The position numbers and the translations under genes were made by a program. This document shows positions 22,801-33,200 of a stretch of DNA of 64,000 nucleotides, one piece after another. The stretch is from Antedon mediterranea. Its lineage: Eukaryota; Echinodermata; Crinoidea; Comatulida; Antedonidae. The stretch covers positions 22,904,001-22,968,000 of the forward strand of contig NC_092674.1 of assembly GCF_964355755.1 (NCBI RefSeq), read 5' to 3'. The notes below the pieces were generated by a model, which had not been told where the DNA came from, ran no database searches, and saw nothing but the letters and a program-made list of their open reading frames with translations. The stretch's first letter is position 1; each line of letters starts with the position of its first letter.

Positions 22801-25800
22801 TGATAATGTATGTTCCTGTTTCTGCTGCAAATAACTGGTTTTAAAATACTGGTAATGACTGAATCTCACATTTCTTGGCTCGCATTTGAAATTAATGTGG
22901 TTCAAATGCATTCTTTATTTTTTTATTTTTTTAACCCTGCAAAATTACAGGACTTGCCTACAAACAAGGCCATTCAGATAATTTATTTTATAAAGATATT
23001 ATGTTTCACTTTTTTTTTCAGATTGCAATAAACGTCTGATTTTTATTATCTTTATTTTTCATAATTTGTTTTTTTTAGGGGGGGGGGGGCAATAAATCTT
23101 TACAGAAACTGAATTACTGCAAATAGTGGTGCATGTCTAACACCAGGCTTGTTAATTGACCCTTCATTCCTTAAGCTCTGTTTACACTATCAAACTTTAT
23201 GTGACAAAAAGATGTGCTGTGCCCATATATGGACATGATGATGTCATATCACTACCATATTTGAGCATATCACACTTTTTTGGTCAAACTAGTTTGATAG
23301 GGTACTGTAGACAGAGTAGGGTCTGCAAATTGTTGTCAAATGTTTTCACACTATGTTACTGTGTAGATATGATCGGTAGTGAATTCTATCACATCCACAA
23401 CAGGATTAGCAGATAACTGTTCCAACATTCTGTGTCATATGTTCCAATATACCATGTAATATTATCATTGTGAATGTGATAAGATTGATAAAGGCCAACG
23501 GAAATAGTTCAGGGTGTGACCAAATGTAATATACCAAATCTACAGTATATGATAATCTATATTGCATTAAAAAAACAGCAGCTTACTGTCTGTAAATATC
23601 AGACACATCATTCATTTTACATAGTTTAACCTAAATACTGCAGGTTTGGAAGTATTAGACTAGAGCTGTCCACAGTGTGATGTAGTTTTAGACCATCTTG
23701 TTTGTGCACACATGTATTGTATAGAAATCTTTAATACGGGTATTGCAAAACTTTAAATTTATAATTTTTACTGTTTTCCGTTTAAAAACGTTGGCAATTT
23801 TTGTCTTTTTTATGTTCTGTATAATAGTTTTTTACACCTTTTGTCGTCATTTGTCAGTTGATGAATGTATTTTTTAAAATAGAAATTGCTCAACATCCAG
23901 AATTCTTTTGTCAGTTTCTGCCTACACTGTATAAACTAAATGTGATGTGCCAATATGGACATGATTATGTCATATCACTACCATATTTGTCAAATCAGTT
24001 TGATTGTCTAGACAGAGCTTTACAACTTTTATTCTATTGTGAGAATGCATACATGAATAAAATATTCTTTATTTTTTTTTCATAAATATGTTCTGTTGTG
24101 AACTTTTAACCTATATTATCTGTACTAATCAAAATGTTAGGGTACTCAGCAGACTCACAATGATACTCTTGTGTAAAAGATATGTATTATTAATGATTGT
24201 AAAGTTGTTAATTTCTCATTATCTTGTAATCCTTTGAGAATGTACAAATAGGTTGAAAATTAAAGGATTCAGAGAAAAAATCTAAAGCTATGTTTACACT
24301 ACCAAACTGTATGTGGCAAAAAATGTGTGATGTCCATATATGGACATGATGTCATATCACATACTGTACTACCATATTTGGCCACAGTTTAACCGACAGA
24401 GCTTTAATATTAAAATAAACAAAATACTGTAAATATTAGAAAAGAAAGTTTTTCAAAGCCCTTATTTACTATTATGGTAAATTGTAAGTATGAACATACT
24501 GTAGATTTAAATACAAACAAAAACAGCCAACTCTCCGAAAATGTTTGGTTGGTGCAACATTTGTAATCAAATTTCCAGAATTTACAGGTCAGACAAGGTG
24601 CGTGAGAGATATGTAATTCTAGGTAGTTAACAGTTAATTTTTTTGGGGTGTTGTGCTAAAATTGGGGTATACAGTAAACTTTGTATTTTGAGGTAGGAAA
24701 TGATAGATGAACAAATTAGGACAGAGTACACGTAAGTTTTTAAAGAAATTACTGTGTTGATATTGGATGGATGTTTCTAGTTTATGTAAATTTGACAAAT
24801 AAAGTTACTGCCACAATTGATATTTTGACCAGATAGACCCAATGGCCTTATTTACCATTCAAATTTACCTGTACTTTAGGAGGGAAATACCACTTTACAG
24901 GAAATCCTTAAATACAATGCTTAATATTAGAAAAAGTTTAATAGTATAAATGTATAGTATAGCGAATTATTTCATTGAAATAGTGAAATATGGCCATTGG
25001 ACTGTAGACATTTGAGTGGCCGTGCAGTTAAGACAGTGAAACCGTAATTACGTAGCCATAACATCGGCAGGGGTTCGAGGCTCACTCACTCCATGGTTCT
25101 GGTGTTAGAACGAGTCTTCTCGGATAAGGACTATATAAACCGTAGGTCCAGTGTACACAACTAGCTCGTGTGCACTTTAAAGAACCTAGTACATCTTTCG
25201 AGACGAGTAGGGGGTTACCCCGGTGTATTAGTACATCACAGCCACTGATCACCAACTGAGCCCTCTGGGAGACCAGTCTTTGACTGAAGAGGTCGCCCAG
25301 TATAAATATAAAAAAAAATAAAAATATTACTATGGGTCTGTTTCTTCTGAAAATTAAAAAACATGTTTTTAGTATCATATGGCTATAACAAAGACCATAA
25401 TTACTTTTTACTTAAAAAAACTTTTTTTGGTTTGTCTGTGGTTGTATATTAATGACAATTATTATCCATAGAGATTGGTCAACTGTTGGCTGCAAGTCAA
25501 TGACCTTCTGAAATTAGATCAAATTGAGACCACAAGTTTGTTGCAGTTAAAAATTGATCTACAGTAATCGTTTTTTTTTTAACAATTGAGAGCTCAATCA
25601 ATTTTTTTTCAGTTTTTAAAACTTTTTTTCAATTAGAAAAATCGTTTTTTTTTGTCAGTAGAGCCAATCTTAGTGCCAAAAAAAACAGGCTCAATATTAA
25701 CATGATTACCCTCTCATTTGTAATTTTACATTTTTTTAAATCATTCAATTAGTATAGTAGTACAGTAGTAATATATTAGTCAACCAACGATTCACATAGT

Positions 25801-26058
25801 AAAATATTAACGTTATAAAATTGTAAATGCGTGAAATTAAATAAAATAAGTATAAAAAAACAAGAAAAGGTATAAAAATAAGTTGATATGCAAGTACATG
25901 TGACAGTTACCATTTTAACTAAATACTAATTAAAAGTCAGAACACACAGGAATGTTATTAAGACACCAAAATGGCAACGCACCCTATGAATATTAAATTA
26001 CCACATAATATAAGTATGTATACTCACGGCTAGGTGTGGTATTAAACTCAACAGTCAT
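16841..26058 (-). CDS. NIPA2: NIPA-family magnesium transporter (NIPA2-like), complete
   Basis: Minus-strand exons: 26058-26028, 21103-20894, 20579-20523, 19349-19259, 18695-18535, 17466-16841 (stop included), together 1176 nt or 391 aa, phase-consistent throughout. Diagnostic stretches: [20 protein letters not shown] (first membrane helix, exon 2), [14 protein letters not shown] (exon 3), [20 protein letters not shown] (exon 4), [17 protein letters not shown] and [11 protein letters not shown] (exon 5), and [20 protein letters not shown] (exon 6). The family has about nine membrane helices and moves Mg2+ across the plasma or early endosomal membrane. The start is in a short exon ([10 protein letters not shown]) whose phase fits exon 2. 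The C-terminal tail after LLHAFKD is Ser/Asn-rich and cytosolic by family topology. Assignment to NIPA2 rather than another paralogue rests on remembered similarity. The 4.9-kb first intron is packed with MITEs and SINEs. Confidence 0.93.
17557..17905 (+). mobile_element. 3' end of a 5'-truncated LINE (non-LTR retrotransposon)
   Basis: Plus-strand codons at 17557-17765 read [20 protein letters not shown] and onward to [17 protein letters not shown]. This resembles the C-terminus of LINE ORF2 proteins, with HPL, then SGRR/SGCR, then S-F-V-P-type and LLN-type positions. A stop and an AT-rich 3' UTR follow, with AATAAA and a terminal TTTGAATTTTTGAATTGAAT repeat. It lies in the last NIPA intron, in the opposite orientation to the gene. 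The family is inferred from pattern only. Confidence 0.6.
18987..19200 (+). mobile_element. tRNA-headed SINE, family 2, diverged copy
   Basis: The head GGGCGTGTGAAACATTGTGT...GGACTACCGATT...AAGATCATGTGTTCAAATCC has A-box and B-box-like segments and aligns with the copy at 21203. The body is then too decayed to bound well. Confidence 0.55.
19512..19617. repeat. Small inverted repeat ending GTGTAAATTGGCCTTTA, copy 1
   Basis: TAAGGCCAATTTACG at the left pairs with TGTAAATTGGCCTTTA at the right. The right half (TTACCG...CTCATCTGTGTAAATTGG) recurs at 26693-26765, 37310-37466 and 59690-59762, giving a dispersed short family. Confidence 0.6.
21203..21507 (+). mobile_element. tRNA-headed SINE, family 2, better copy
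   Basis: The head GGGTGTGTGGCACAGTGTGT runs to AAGATCGAGGTTCGCTCTCG with Pol III A and B box-like segments. A body with CAAGATACTTTACTTAC and CCTCTCTCCACCCA follows, that part being tandemly doubled at about 21289-21358. The tail is a run of ATT units at 21490-21507. The body motif resembles central domains of marine invertebrate SINEs; no family name is assigned. Confidence 0.65.
22287..22442. mobile_element. MITE with ends AAAGCTCTGTCTACACTATC, copy 1 of 7
   Basis: The left end AAAGCTCTGTCTACACTATC is inverted at the right end (GATAGTGTAGACAGAGCTTA). The inside repeats AAGTGTGATGTGCCCAAATA-like segments and their inverse, so the whole element is a near palindrome of about 150 bp. Members at 22287, 23171, 23914, 24282, 50728, 60006 and 62268 share ends and middle. 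Four of the seven are in NIPA intron 1. Confidence 0.85.
23171..23318. mobile_element. AGCTCTG...CAGAG MITE, copy 2 of 7
   Basis: The left end TTAAGCTCTGTTTACACTAT and the right end TTTGATAGGGTACTGTAGAC bracket inverse copies of the TGTGATGTGCCC-type middle. The right end has lost a few bases. Confidence 0.75.
23914..24024. mobile_element. AGCTCTG...CAGAG MITE, copy 3 of 7 (shortened)
   Basis: TGCCTACACTGTATAAACTA at the left and TTTGATTGTCTAGACAGAGC at the right flank a reduced middle (TGTGATGTGCC, ACATGATTATGTCATATCAC). Confidence 0.65.
24282..24407. mobile_element. AGCTCTG...CAGAG MITE, copy 4 of 7
   Basis: CTAAAGCTATGTTTACACTA at the left and CGACAGAGCTTTAATA at the right, with the TGTGTGATGTCCATATATGG middle. 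Confidence 0.7.
25014..25314 (+). mobile_element. SINE with class II tRNA-like head, family 1, plus-strand copy
   Basis: The head begins GAGTGGCCGTGCAGTTAAGA and includes GGGGTTCGAGGCTCACTCAC, recalling a Leu/Ser-type tRNA with a long variable arm. A 200-bp body and an A-rich tail at 25300-25325 follow. The same unit is present inverted at 33786-34095. A minus-strand open frame through the body is incidental. Confidence 0.8.
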
Positions 26059-28388
26059 GTCTACAACCTCAAAGAACTAACAAAACAAGACAACTATTTA
26101 GGATAGATGAAAAATCATCATCGAGGTATATAGTAACAGTCACACTTCACTGGCTGCAGCCAAAATGTCAAATATTCTCCATGATGTACATTCAGTTCTT
26201 TATTTAAGCTAGCCTGTCACTTTGACCATGAATAGGTTGTTCACACAATCTCGATACACTGACCAAATGCTTTTTTCTCTGCCAATCTAAAGACTACAAT
26301 TGAAGTGTGACTTTTACAATCGTACAAGCTACAGTCACTGTATCTCATTTGCATACCATATTTGTATGTCTTTAGCTTGAATTCAGGGCTTGTTGCTGGT
26401 ACTCTTATTTCATTCACTCAACCACAAACAGGGCATGAACTTCATACTGAATATTCATTAAATGGTTATGAATATTCAAAAGGTTTAAAAGAAATTAACC
26501 AATCAACATGTTCTATTCAAGATTTGTTAGATAATCAGCTCTTTAATAATCCTATGACAATACTGTGGATTTGTTGCAATTCAGAATCAATTTTGTGAAT
26601 GCCCATTGAAATGTAAATATCCTGTGCTATTGACCAATTAGTAGAATGAAGTTGTACATTTCTTTTCCACGGTTCTACAGTAGCTGTCATTGAATTCTAT
26701 GTGGGACAAGAACACAGTTTTTTTGCTTACTATTACCGCTCGTCTGTGTAAATTGGCCTTTAGCCAGTACTGTGTGTAAAGACGTCTTCTCAAATTAAAA
26801 AAGCATAGACATTACAGTGGGAAAGAAAGTCTGTTGCTTCTTTGATATTATTTGATTGGCAAACCTGTTTAAGTACTTTATTTTATTTAATCGAATAGTA
26901 ATTAATGTTTAGTAACAAAAGCTTGTTCAATGATTTCTATTGTAAATCGTTTAAATACTTATTTGACGTATTATTAGATTGAGAAAATCCATTATTCGAA
27001 TATTATTAAACAAGAAATATTTCTTACAAAAAACGCTGCTTGACATTTTAAAATTAATCATTGTTCTTTCTTCAGATATATTTATGAGTAATTAATCGCG
27101 AAAATACATACAAATCAAAGATAGTTCTTATTATGAATCACATGCCAATTAAAAAATGGTCAATTTTGAACTTTAATGTGCTGTGTGTGTTTGACATCAG
27201 CCTGTAAGCATGCAACTGAATACCCTCTAGAGACAACATGACTTCACGGCAGTACAAGTGAAAAATTCTTCCCAGTCTGTTAATTTCGCGTCAACCAATC
27301 AATAGGCGAGAATCATAGACTTTTTTCAGATGTTTTTTGGGTCCAGCAGCTGGGATCTATAAATTATAGTCAAGTTTACAAAGTCGCAAAACTGTCGGCC
27401 TTAGACACTATAACTGCTGCTTGCTTTAGCTTCTGAATTAGTAGTCCTCATGGTACGTAGCTGGCTAGAGCAGGAGCATGAAAAATATGATGTGCCTATA
27501 TACTGTACAGTGTATGTATGGACACAATATATCACTACAGTACCATACTAGTTTTTTTTTTTAGACAAGTGGTTTTAAATTCTACAATTATTTTTTTGAA
27601 CTTGCAAAATTTGTTTTACAATGTAAAAATGTAAATCATGGTTGTTAGCATCAGCATATTCCAATTATTTATAATATAATACTATTTTTTTGTTATATTA
27701 CATATTAATATATATAATATATATATTACTGTGTAGATCGGTCTCTATTATGCTTGCATTTTATACTACAGCTTTACTTTACAGCTTTCCCAAAGTACTG
27801 TTGTAAAGTGGAGACAAGTTGAAAATGATTCTATTGTCATACTTGGTATTCACTCCTGGTTTTCACTCCTGGTTTGTTTATTGGTCTTTCACACCTGCTC
27901 AGGTTCTAGCCTGGCAAACAAAATTGCGACCACGCCACAATATTTTTACTCGATACATGAAAATGACAAGTTGCTAATGCTGTATGTACAATCTGACTGG
28001 ACCCATCCTGTGGCAGGTATGAAAGACCCTTAAAAGAGTAAAAGGCGAATCCAGGAATTGACAGACTGACTATTTAGCATTATTAATATGTTAGAGATTC
28101 TTTGTTTAAAAAATCCAGGATCTGCCTCTGAGGGTTAATTTTGTAAAAGCCAATATGGTATCAATTATCATGGTATCTCATAAAATGGTATCACAATCAC
28201 ATGCCACCTCTTTGTGTGCATGTGGGATTGTTAAATGTAATTGAAACTAAGAAAATATGGGAGTATTAGCCATTCATATGAAGTACTATAAGATTTTGTC
28301 ACATGAAATGAATTTTGATGGTCTTTAGCTGATACATGAGTTCTAAAGATTGGAATATTTATCATTTTGTCCAACAACTATAATGAAT
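26059..28388. other. NIPA upstream region, no gene recognised
   Basis: This lies 5' of the NIPA start codon and presumably holds its promoter and 5' leader. AT-rich, with open frames no longer than 78 codons and no recognisable domain. A short dispersed repeat is at 26693-26765. Nothing else could be supported. Confidence 0.5.
26693..26765. repeat. GTGTAAATTGGCCTTTA repeat, copy 2
   Basis: Contains TTACCGCTCGTCTGTGTAAA followed by TTGGCCTTTAG, as at 19580-19617 and 37437-37466. The left end GTGGGACAAG resembles TGTCCCACAT in copy 1, read inverse. Confidence 0.6.
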
Positions 28389-29026
28389 TTTAAAGCCCCC
28401 TTTCCCTACGTTTTTTAGATCTAATTTAAGATCACAAACTATATTTAATGTAAAAATAATACTATATGGTCCTATTGCGATAACTTTTTTCGTCTTTAAA
28501 CGGTTAAAAATGTGAAAAATAAGTCGATTCTAATAATTATAGCGGCCCGCTATAAATCCCAAAATGCATTGCGCGCGGATTGATATTTTTGTTTTTCACC
28601 TGTAATTCGTTCACTTTTCGATCGATCGTGAGGCCAAAACAAATGGAAGACTCCTAACTTTTCAGCGAAAATACCGGGTTTTCCCCAATTTGTATCAACG
28701 GAGTCTGGCAAAAATAGAAAGACAATTAATGCAGCAACTATACAACGTCAAGCTAGGTATATAGCTAGCGTATGATGTTCGTACGTTACCGATGTTTACC
28801 AGCTAGGCCTACAAAACTAAGCCTAGCTAGGCTAGGCCTAAGACCGTCCACGAGAGGTTGATCGCCGCGAGCTACTTAGGTAGTGCATTGTTTCTCACTT
28901 TTTATCATAATTTACCATAAAACGTACATTTAAGACAAGGAATGACATGGTTTAATGTTTTTAAAGTGATATATATGTATTATTTTCCATAAAACGTCCA
29001 AAATTGCAGGGAAGGGGTCTTTAAAG
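28389..29026. mobile_element. 638-bp element with ends TTTAAAG-CCCC-TTCCCT, copy 1
   Basis: The left end TTTAAAGCCCCCTTTCCCT and the right end AGGGAAGGGGTCTTTAAA are inverted repeats. The interior includes GCGGCCCGCTATAAATCCCA, ATCGATCGTGAGGCC and a CTAG-rich palindromic middle. The other copy (54281-54917) is nearly identical and reversed, which suggests recent spread. Located between the NIPA and NUP58 genes. Confidence 0.88.
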
Positions 29027-29115
29027 TTCTACAATTCATAAGCCACTAGCGTAACTATTATGGTAAGGTATTAGCATATAAACTGTTTAGCATACTAGTA
29101 TGATGGAATTAAATA

Positions 29116-29347
29116 GTAAACAGACGATCAATGCCACAGACAATCACCATCATATAGAGACGATCACCATCATAGAAACGATCAGGCCCATTTTTGTATG
29201 TGCCCGATGCCTTAAAAGTTTGGCTAGATCGTCTGAGGCGTTGGGCCAGATAGTCTTAACATTGGGCCCGAAAGCCACAAAGTTGAGTCCGAACGTCTGC
29301 ACGCGTCTGGCCCCGATCATTCATGGCCCCAATCGTCTGTCAATCGT
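29116..29347. mobile_element. Small foldback element of the 16-bp-unit group (8-bp duplication ATTAAATA)
   Basis: Perfect direct repeats ATTAAATA at 29108-29115 and 29348-29355 flank a 232-bp element. The left end (GTAAACAGACGATCAATGCC) and the right end read inward (ACGATTGACAGACGATTGGG) are related inverted repeats. The right end holds consecutive 16-bp units GGCCCCGATCATTCAT and GGCCCCAATCGTCTGT. The design matches the elements nested at 9598-12467. The plus-strand open frame 29100-29411 runs through it by chance. Confidence 0.75.
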
Positions 29348-29479
29348 ATTAAATACCATCATCATTATAGCTTTTTTACAAAAAAATTTCTTTTTAAAAC
29401 AAAATGCATGATTTTATTGATGGATATATATGCAATTATTTCAAACAAGGTGACTTTCAAGGTCCTGTTTCACAATATA

Positions 29480-29790
29480 AAATAATTTCATACAGTAGGC
29501 CTAGTAATGCTTGTCCTGACCTAACTAAAAGGCTCACCTTGTCCTTAGCCTTTACTAACTAGGCCTATAGAATCCTCAGCCGTAGGCCTCGCTAGACAAG
29601 TAATTAGGCTCTTCATCTACTCTATCTAGCTTAGGCCTAGGCCCCTAGCCCTAGTTTTATTAGTTTATAAGATTGAGGCCTCTAGCCTACTACTAACTAT
29701 TACTAGACTAGGCCCTGCCTAGCTAGGCCAATAAAGGGCTAGCCTACTACTATCTATAGGCCGAGGCTAGCTAGCTAGCTGGTTTATTCC
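29480..29790. repeat. CTAG / TAGGCCTA-rich tract upstream of NUP58
   Basis: Dense, irregular runs of CTAG, AGGCCT and TAGGCCTA, with no fixed period and no inverted ends. Similar tracts are at 12540-12575, 30440-30610, 56757-56885 and 58735-59000, always near the 5' ends of genes in this window. Confidence 0.7.
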
Positions 29791-30281
29791 AACCAGTCCA
29801 GGATGCAGCTGTAAATTTATTACAACATAACAAGACATTTATTCACATACTTGTCAATGACAAAAGAACATAGGCCTACGTACCTACCTTTTGTTATAAA
29901 AACGTTGCATTTTTTACTTTACAGACTGTTTGGTGGGCCTCCTCTCAAAAATAGAACGATTCGACGCACAAAAACAATAACACACCACCGATGATGATGA
30001 TATCATAACCAATAATCGAGTCAAACCGCACGTGTCACTATGTATATCTTTATAGGCGCATATATATAGATATGTCTCTGCAAATAATAATTAATTTGTT
30101 TTAAAATGAAGATGATAATCAAAACGCAATAATTAAATAAACGTTTTATAATTTTTATTATATATAAATATAACACGTTACTACAATCTATATGACTCTA
30201 TTTTGTAAGAAAAAAAGCAATATTTTTGTTTCATAAGCTGGATGATGAGGGCGACAAACATTTCACAAGCAAGTAAAAAAA

Positions 30282-33200
30282 ATGGCGATCTCAGGTGGAA
30301 CTGCTTTCAATTTCGGCGGTGCTGCTCCAGCTACAACTACTGCTGGAACAGGTTTATCACTGGGTGGTTCGTCATCCGGCTTCGCATTTGGTAGTCAAGG
30401 CCCACGGTATTTAAGTTTGATTATTTTTAACAAATTGTTTTAGGCTAGGCAGGCCTAGTAGGCTACTAGCTAGCTAGGCTAGCCTTATTTAGAGTAGGCT
30501 AGCCCTCTCTCTGTCTGACATACATATAGCTAGCCTAGGCCTATGCCTAGCCTTTTAGGCTAGGCCTAGCTAGAGGCCTACTTAGTAGGATAGGCTAGAG
30601 CCGGGAGCCTAGAATTGGCTTGTTTAATGTTACTCCATGTTTAATGTTTCTGTTCTGAGTCAACTGTTGGTTAATACACAGGAATGCACCCCTATTTTTT
30701 CGAATGGAATAACCCACTAAAAAGGCTGTAATGTAATTGAGTGGGATATTTTGATGATGATGTCATTTTATATCATTGCCATGCATTTTTAACAATTTTC
30801 CAAATTTAACATTGCGTAAGGGTAATTTCAAAATGCGCAAAGATTTTCTTGTATAATTATTTGAACAATAAAATAATGCACTTGTCAATTGTATGACCCA
30901 CTATATGACCCCCGGGAGAGGTGCGTCATGGGTGCGTCATTTACAAATAATTACTGACACAGGTGTGCGTCAAAAAACCTAGATGGTACGTCACATCAAT
31001 GAACAAGGTGTGTCAATGTCCGTCACTTTACCACCCACCATATCATAAACAACATGGTCACAGTGCGTCAAAATGGGTGCGTCATGGTCACCTAAAGGTA
31101 AGTCACCTTTTTGACGCACGGGTGCGTCATGGTATTCAAAAGTATGACGCACATCGGAAAAATGACGCACCTCTCCCGGGGGTCGTATAGTGGGTCATAC
31201 AATTGACAAGTGCATTAACACGAAACATGGTACAGTGTAGGTAAAAAGAGGAAGCCACGTATTTTACTCATCGGCAATCAATCCGGTTGCATTTACCTCA
31301 ACAATGCTTCATTCATTATAACACTACAGGGTTTTATTTGCCTTCAATTTACATGGTTTTTTTTTCCTCCGTAATGTACCTTTATTTTAAGTTTTAAACA
31401 ATTATGCACTTGTCAATTGTATGACTCACTATACGACCCCCGGGAGAGGTGCGTCATGGGTGCGTCATTTACAAATAATTACTGACGCAGGGGTGCGTCA
31501 AAAAACCTAGATGGTACGTCACATCAATGAACAAGGTGCGTCAATATCCGTCACTTTACCACCCACCATATCATAAACAACATGGTCACAGTGCGTCAAA
31601 ATGGGTGCGTCATGGTCACCTAAAAGTAAGTCACCTTTTTGACGCACGGGTGCGTCATGGTATTCAAAAGTATGACGCACATCGGACAAATGACGCACCT
31701 CTCCCGGGGGTCGTATAGTGGGTCATACAATTGACAAGTGCATTATACAGTAACAATAATGAAATTTGATTTTCATTAGCAGTGATAAGTTACAATATAT
31801 TTAAAGATATAAAATATAAAAACTATATGCAAATAAATTAAAATGGTTGGTTTTTTTAGGGCTGGAAAAATAACTGCCCCTGGTGGTGGAGGTGGATTTA
31901 ACTTTGGTGCTCCTACATCAACCCAAACTCAACCAGCACCAGCTTCAGGCTTCAAGTTTGGGGCTTCAACAACTGCAGGTTTGATAATAATATGTTTTTA
32001 AAAACAAACATCATCATCTTCCTACAGTACTGTACTGTATATACTGTGCAGAACCTTGTTTGAGTAGTAGTATAAGTTACATGGGTTCAAAGTTCAGATG
32101 CATAAATGTCATCAACCGGGTTGGTCAAATATATACCTGAGCTTCCTAATTTTTTTTCACTTTTGTGTTCCACACTTTCGATTTATTTATTTTTAAAATT
32201 ATGAACAAGTTGTAACTAATAAATATACAATCATAAAGTATTTCAATCCATTTATTTTACCTTAGCTTTCGGCTTACAGTACCACCCACCTTTATATGCA
32301 TACTGTAGTAATTGCTGATTACAGTTAATAAGTCGTGAAACAATATATTTTTCATCATTTCAGGTACAGCTGCACTAGGCACTGCAGCGCCAACTGGTGG
32401 AGGGTTGAAGTTAGGCGGACAGCCATCTGCAGGCCTAAACCTTAGTGTTGGCAAGACAGTTGGACAAGTGGCACCAACACTGAAACTGGGTGGGATAGGA
32501 ACTCCAGCAGCTTCTACCACTGCCGCTGCCACTACTGCGAACTTAGGTGGCTTTTCATTTGGTGCTAAAACAACGACAAGTGGTTTATCATTAGGAGGGA
32601 CTACTAATACCTTAGCCGGCTCTACCGGAGCTGGTCTTACTCTAGGAGGAACGACTGGCCTTGGAACGACTGGTATTGGAACAAGTAGTCTTGGTACAAG
32701 TGGATTGGGTGGCTTAGCTGTTGGTGCTAAAAAGGACCTTGGCACTGGTATTGGTCTTGGAGGTACAGTAGGCTGCTTATAAAATAAAGACATTTATTTA
32801 TGTAAATTAAACAAAGTTGTTTGTTTGAATAAAAAACCATTGGTTGGCAGCCAATTGTTTGCTTTGAATTACAGTTTTTCAGGTAAATCTTTTTTGTTTA
32901 GATCCTATTTATTATGTGACATTAAAGTGGCATACTCATCAACAAAAACAATTGTAAAATATTTGAATACATCATCTTAATATCTTTATTATTTTTGTCA
33001 TTTCCTATTTTACTTATTGTATTTACGCATTTAGAGCCTGCTTATATGCACTGTATATAAGAATGAACTATTATTATTATAGGTACAAATGTTGCAAGTA
33101 CACCAAGCAAAGGTTTAGGTGGTGTAGATCCAGCCTCATTGAAGACTACTACAGCAAATACTACAAATGGAACATCTAGCACAAGGTAAATGGAAAGGTT

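Noticed and set aside
23079-23090. G-run as a possible G-quadruplex
   Set aside because: A single homopolymer of about ten G with no spaced G-tracts around it.
25082-25378. 98-codon minus-strand open frame
   Set aside because: It runs through a SINE body present again at 33786-34095; no domain and no splice context.
29100-29411. 103-codon plus-strand open frame
   Set aside because: It covers the small foldback element at 29116-29347 and reads its 16-bp units; not a gene.
32257-32793. 178-codon minus-strand open frame rich in proline and valine
   Set aside because: It is antisense to NUP58 exon 3; the Gly/Thr/Ala-rich true frame has matching splice phases.
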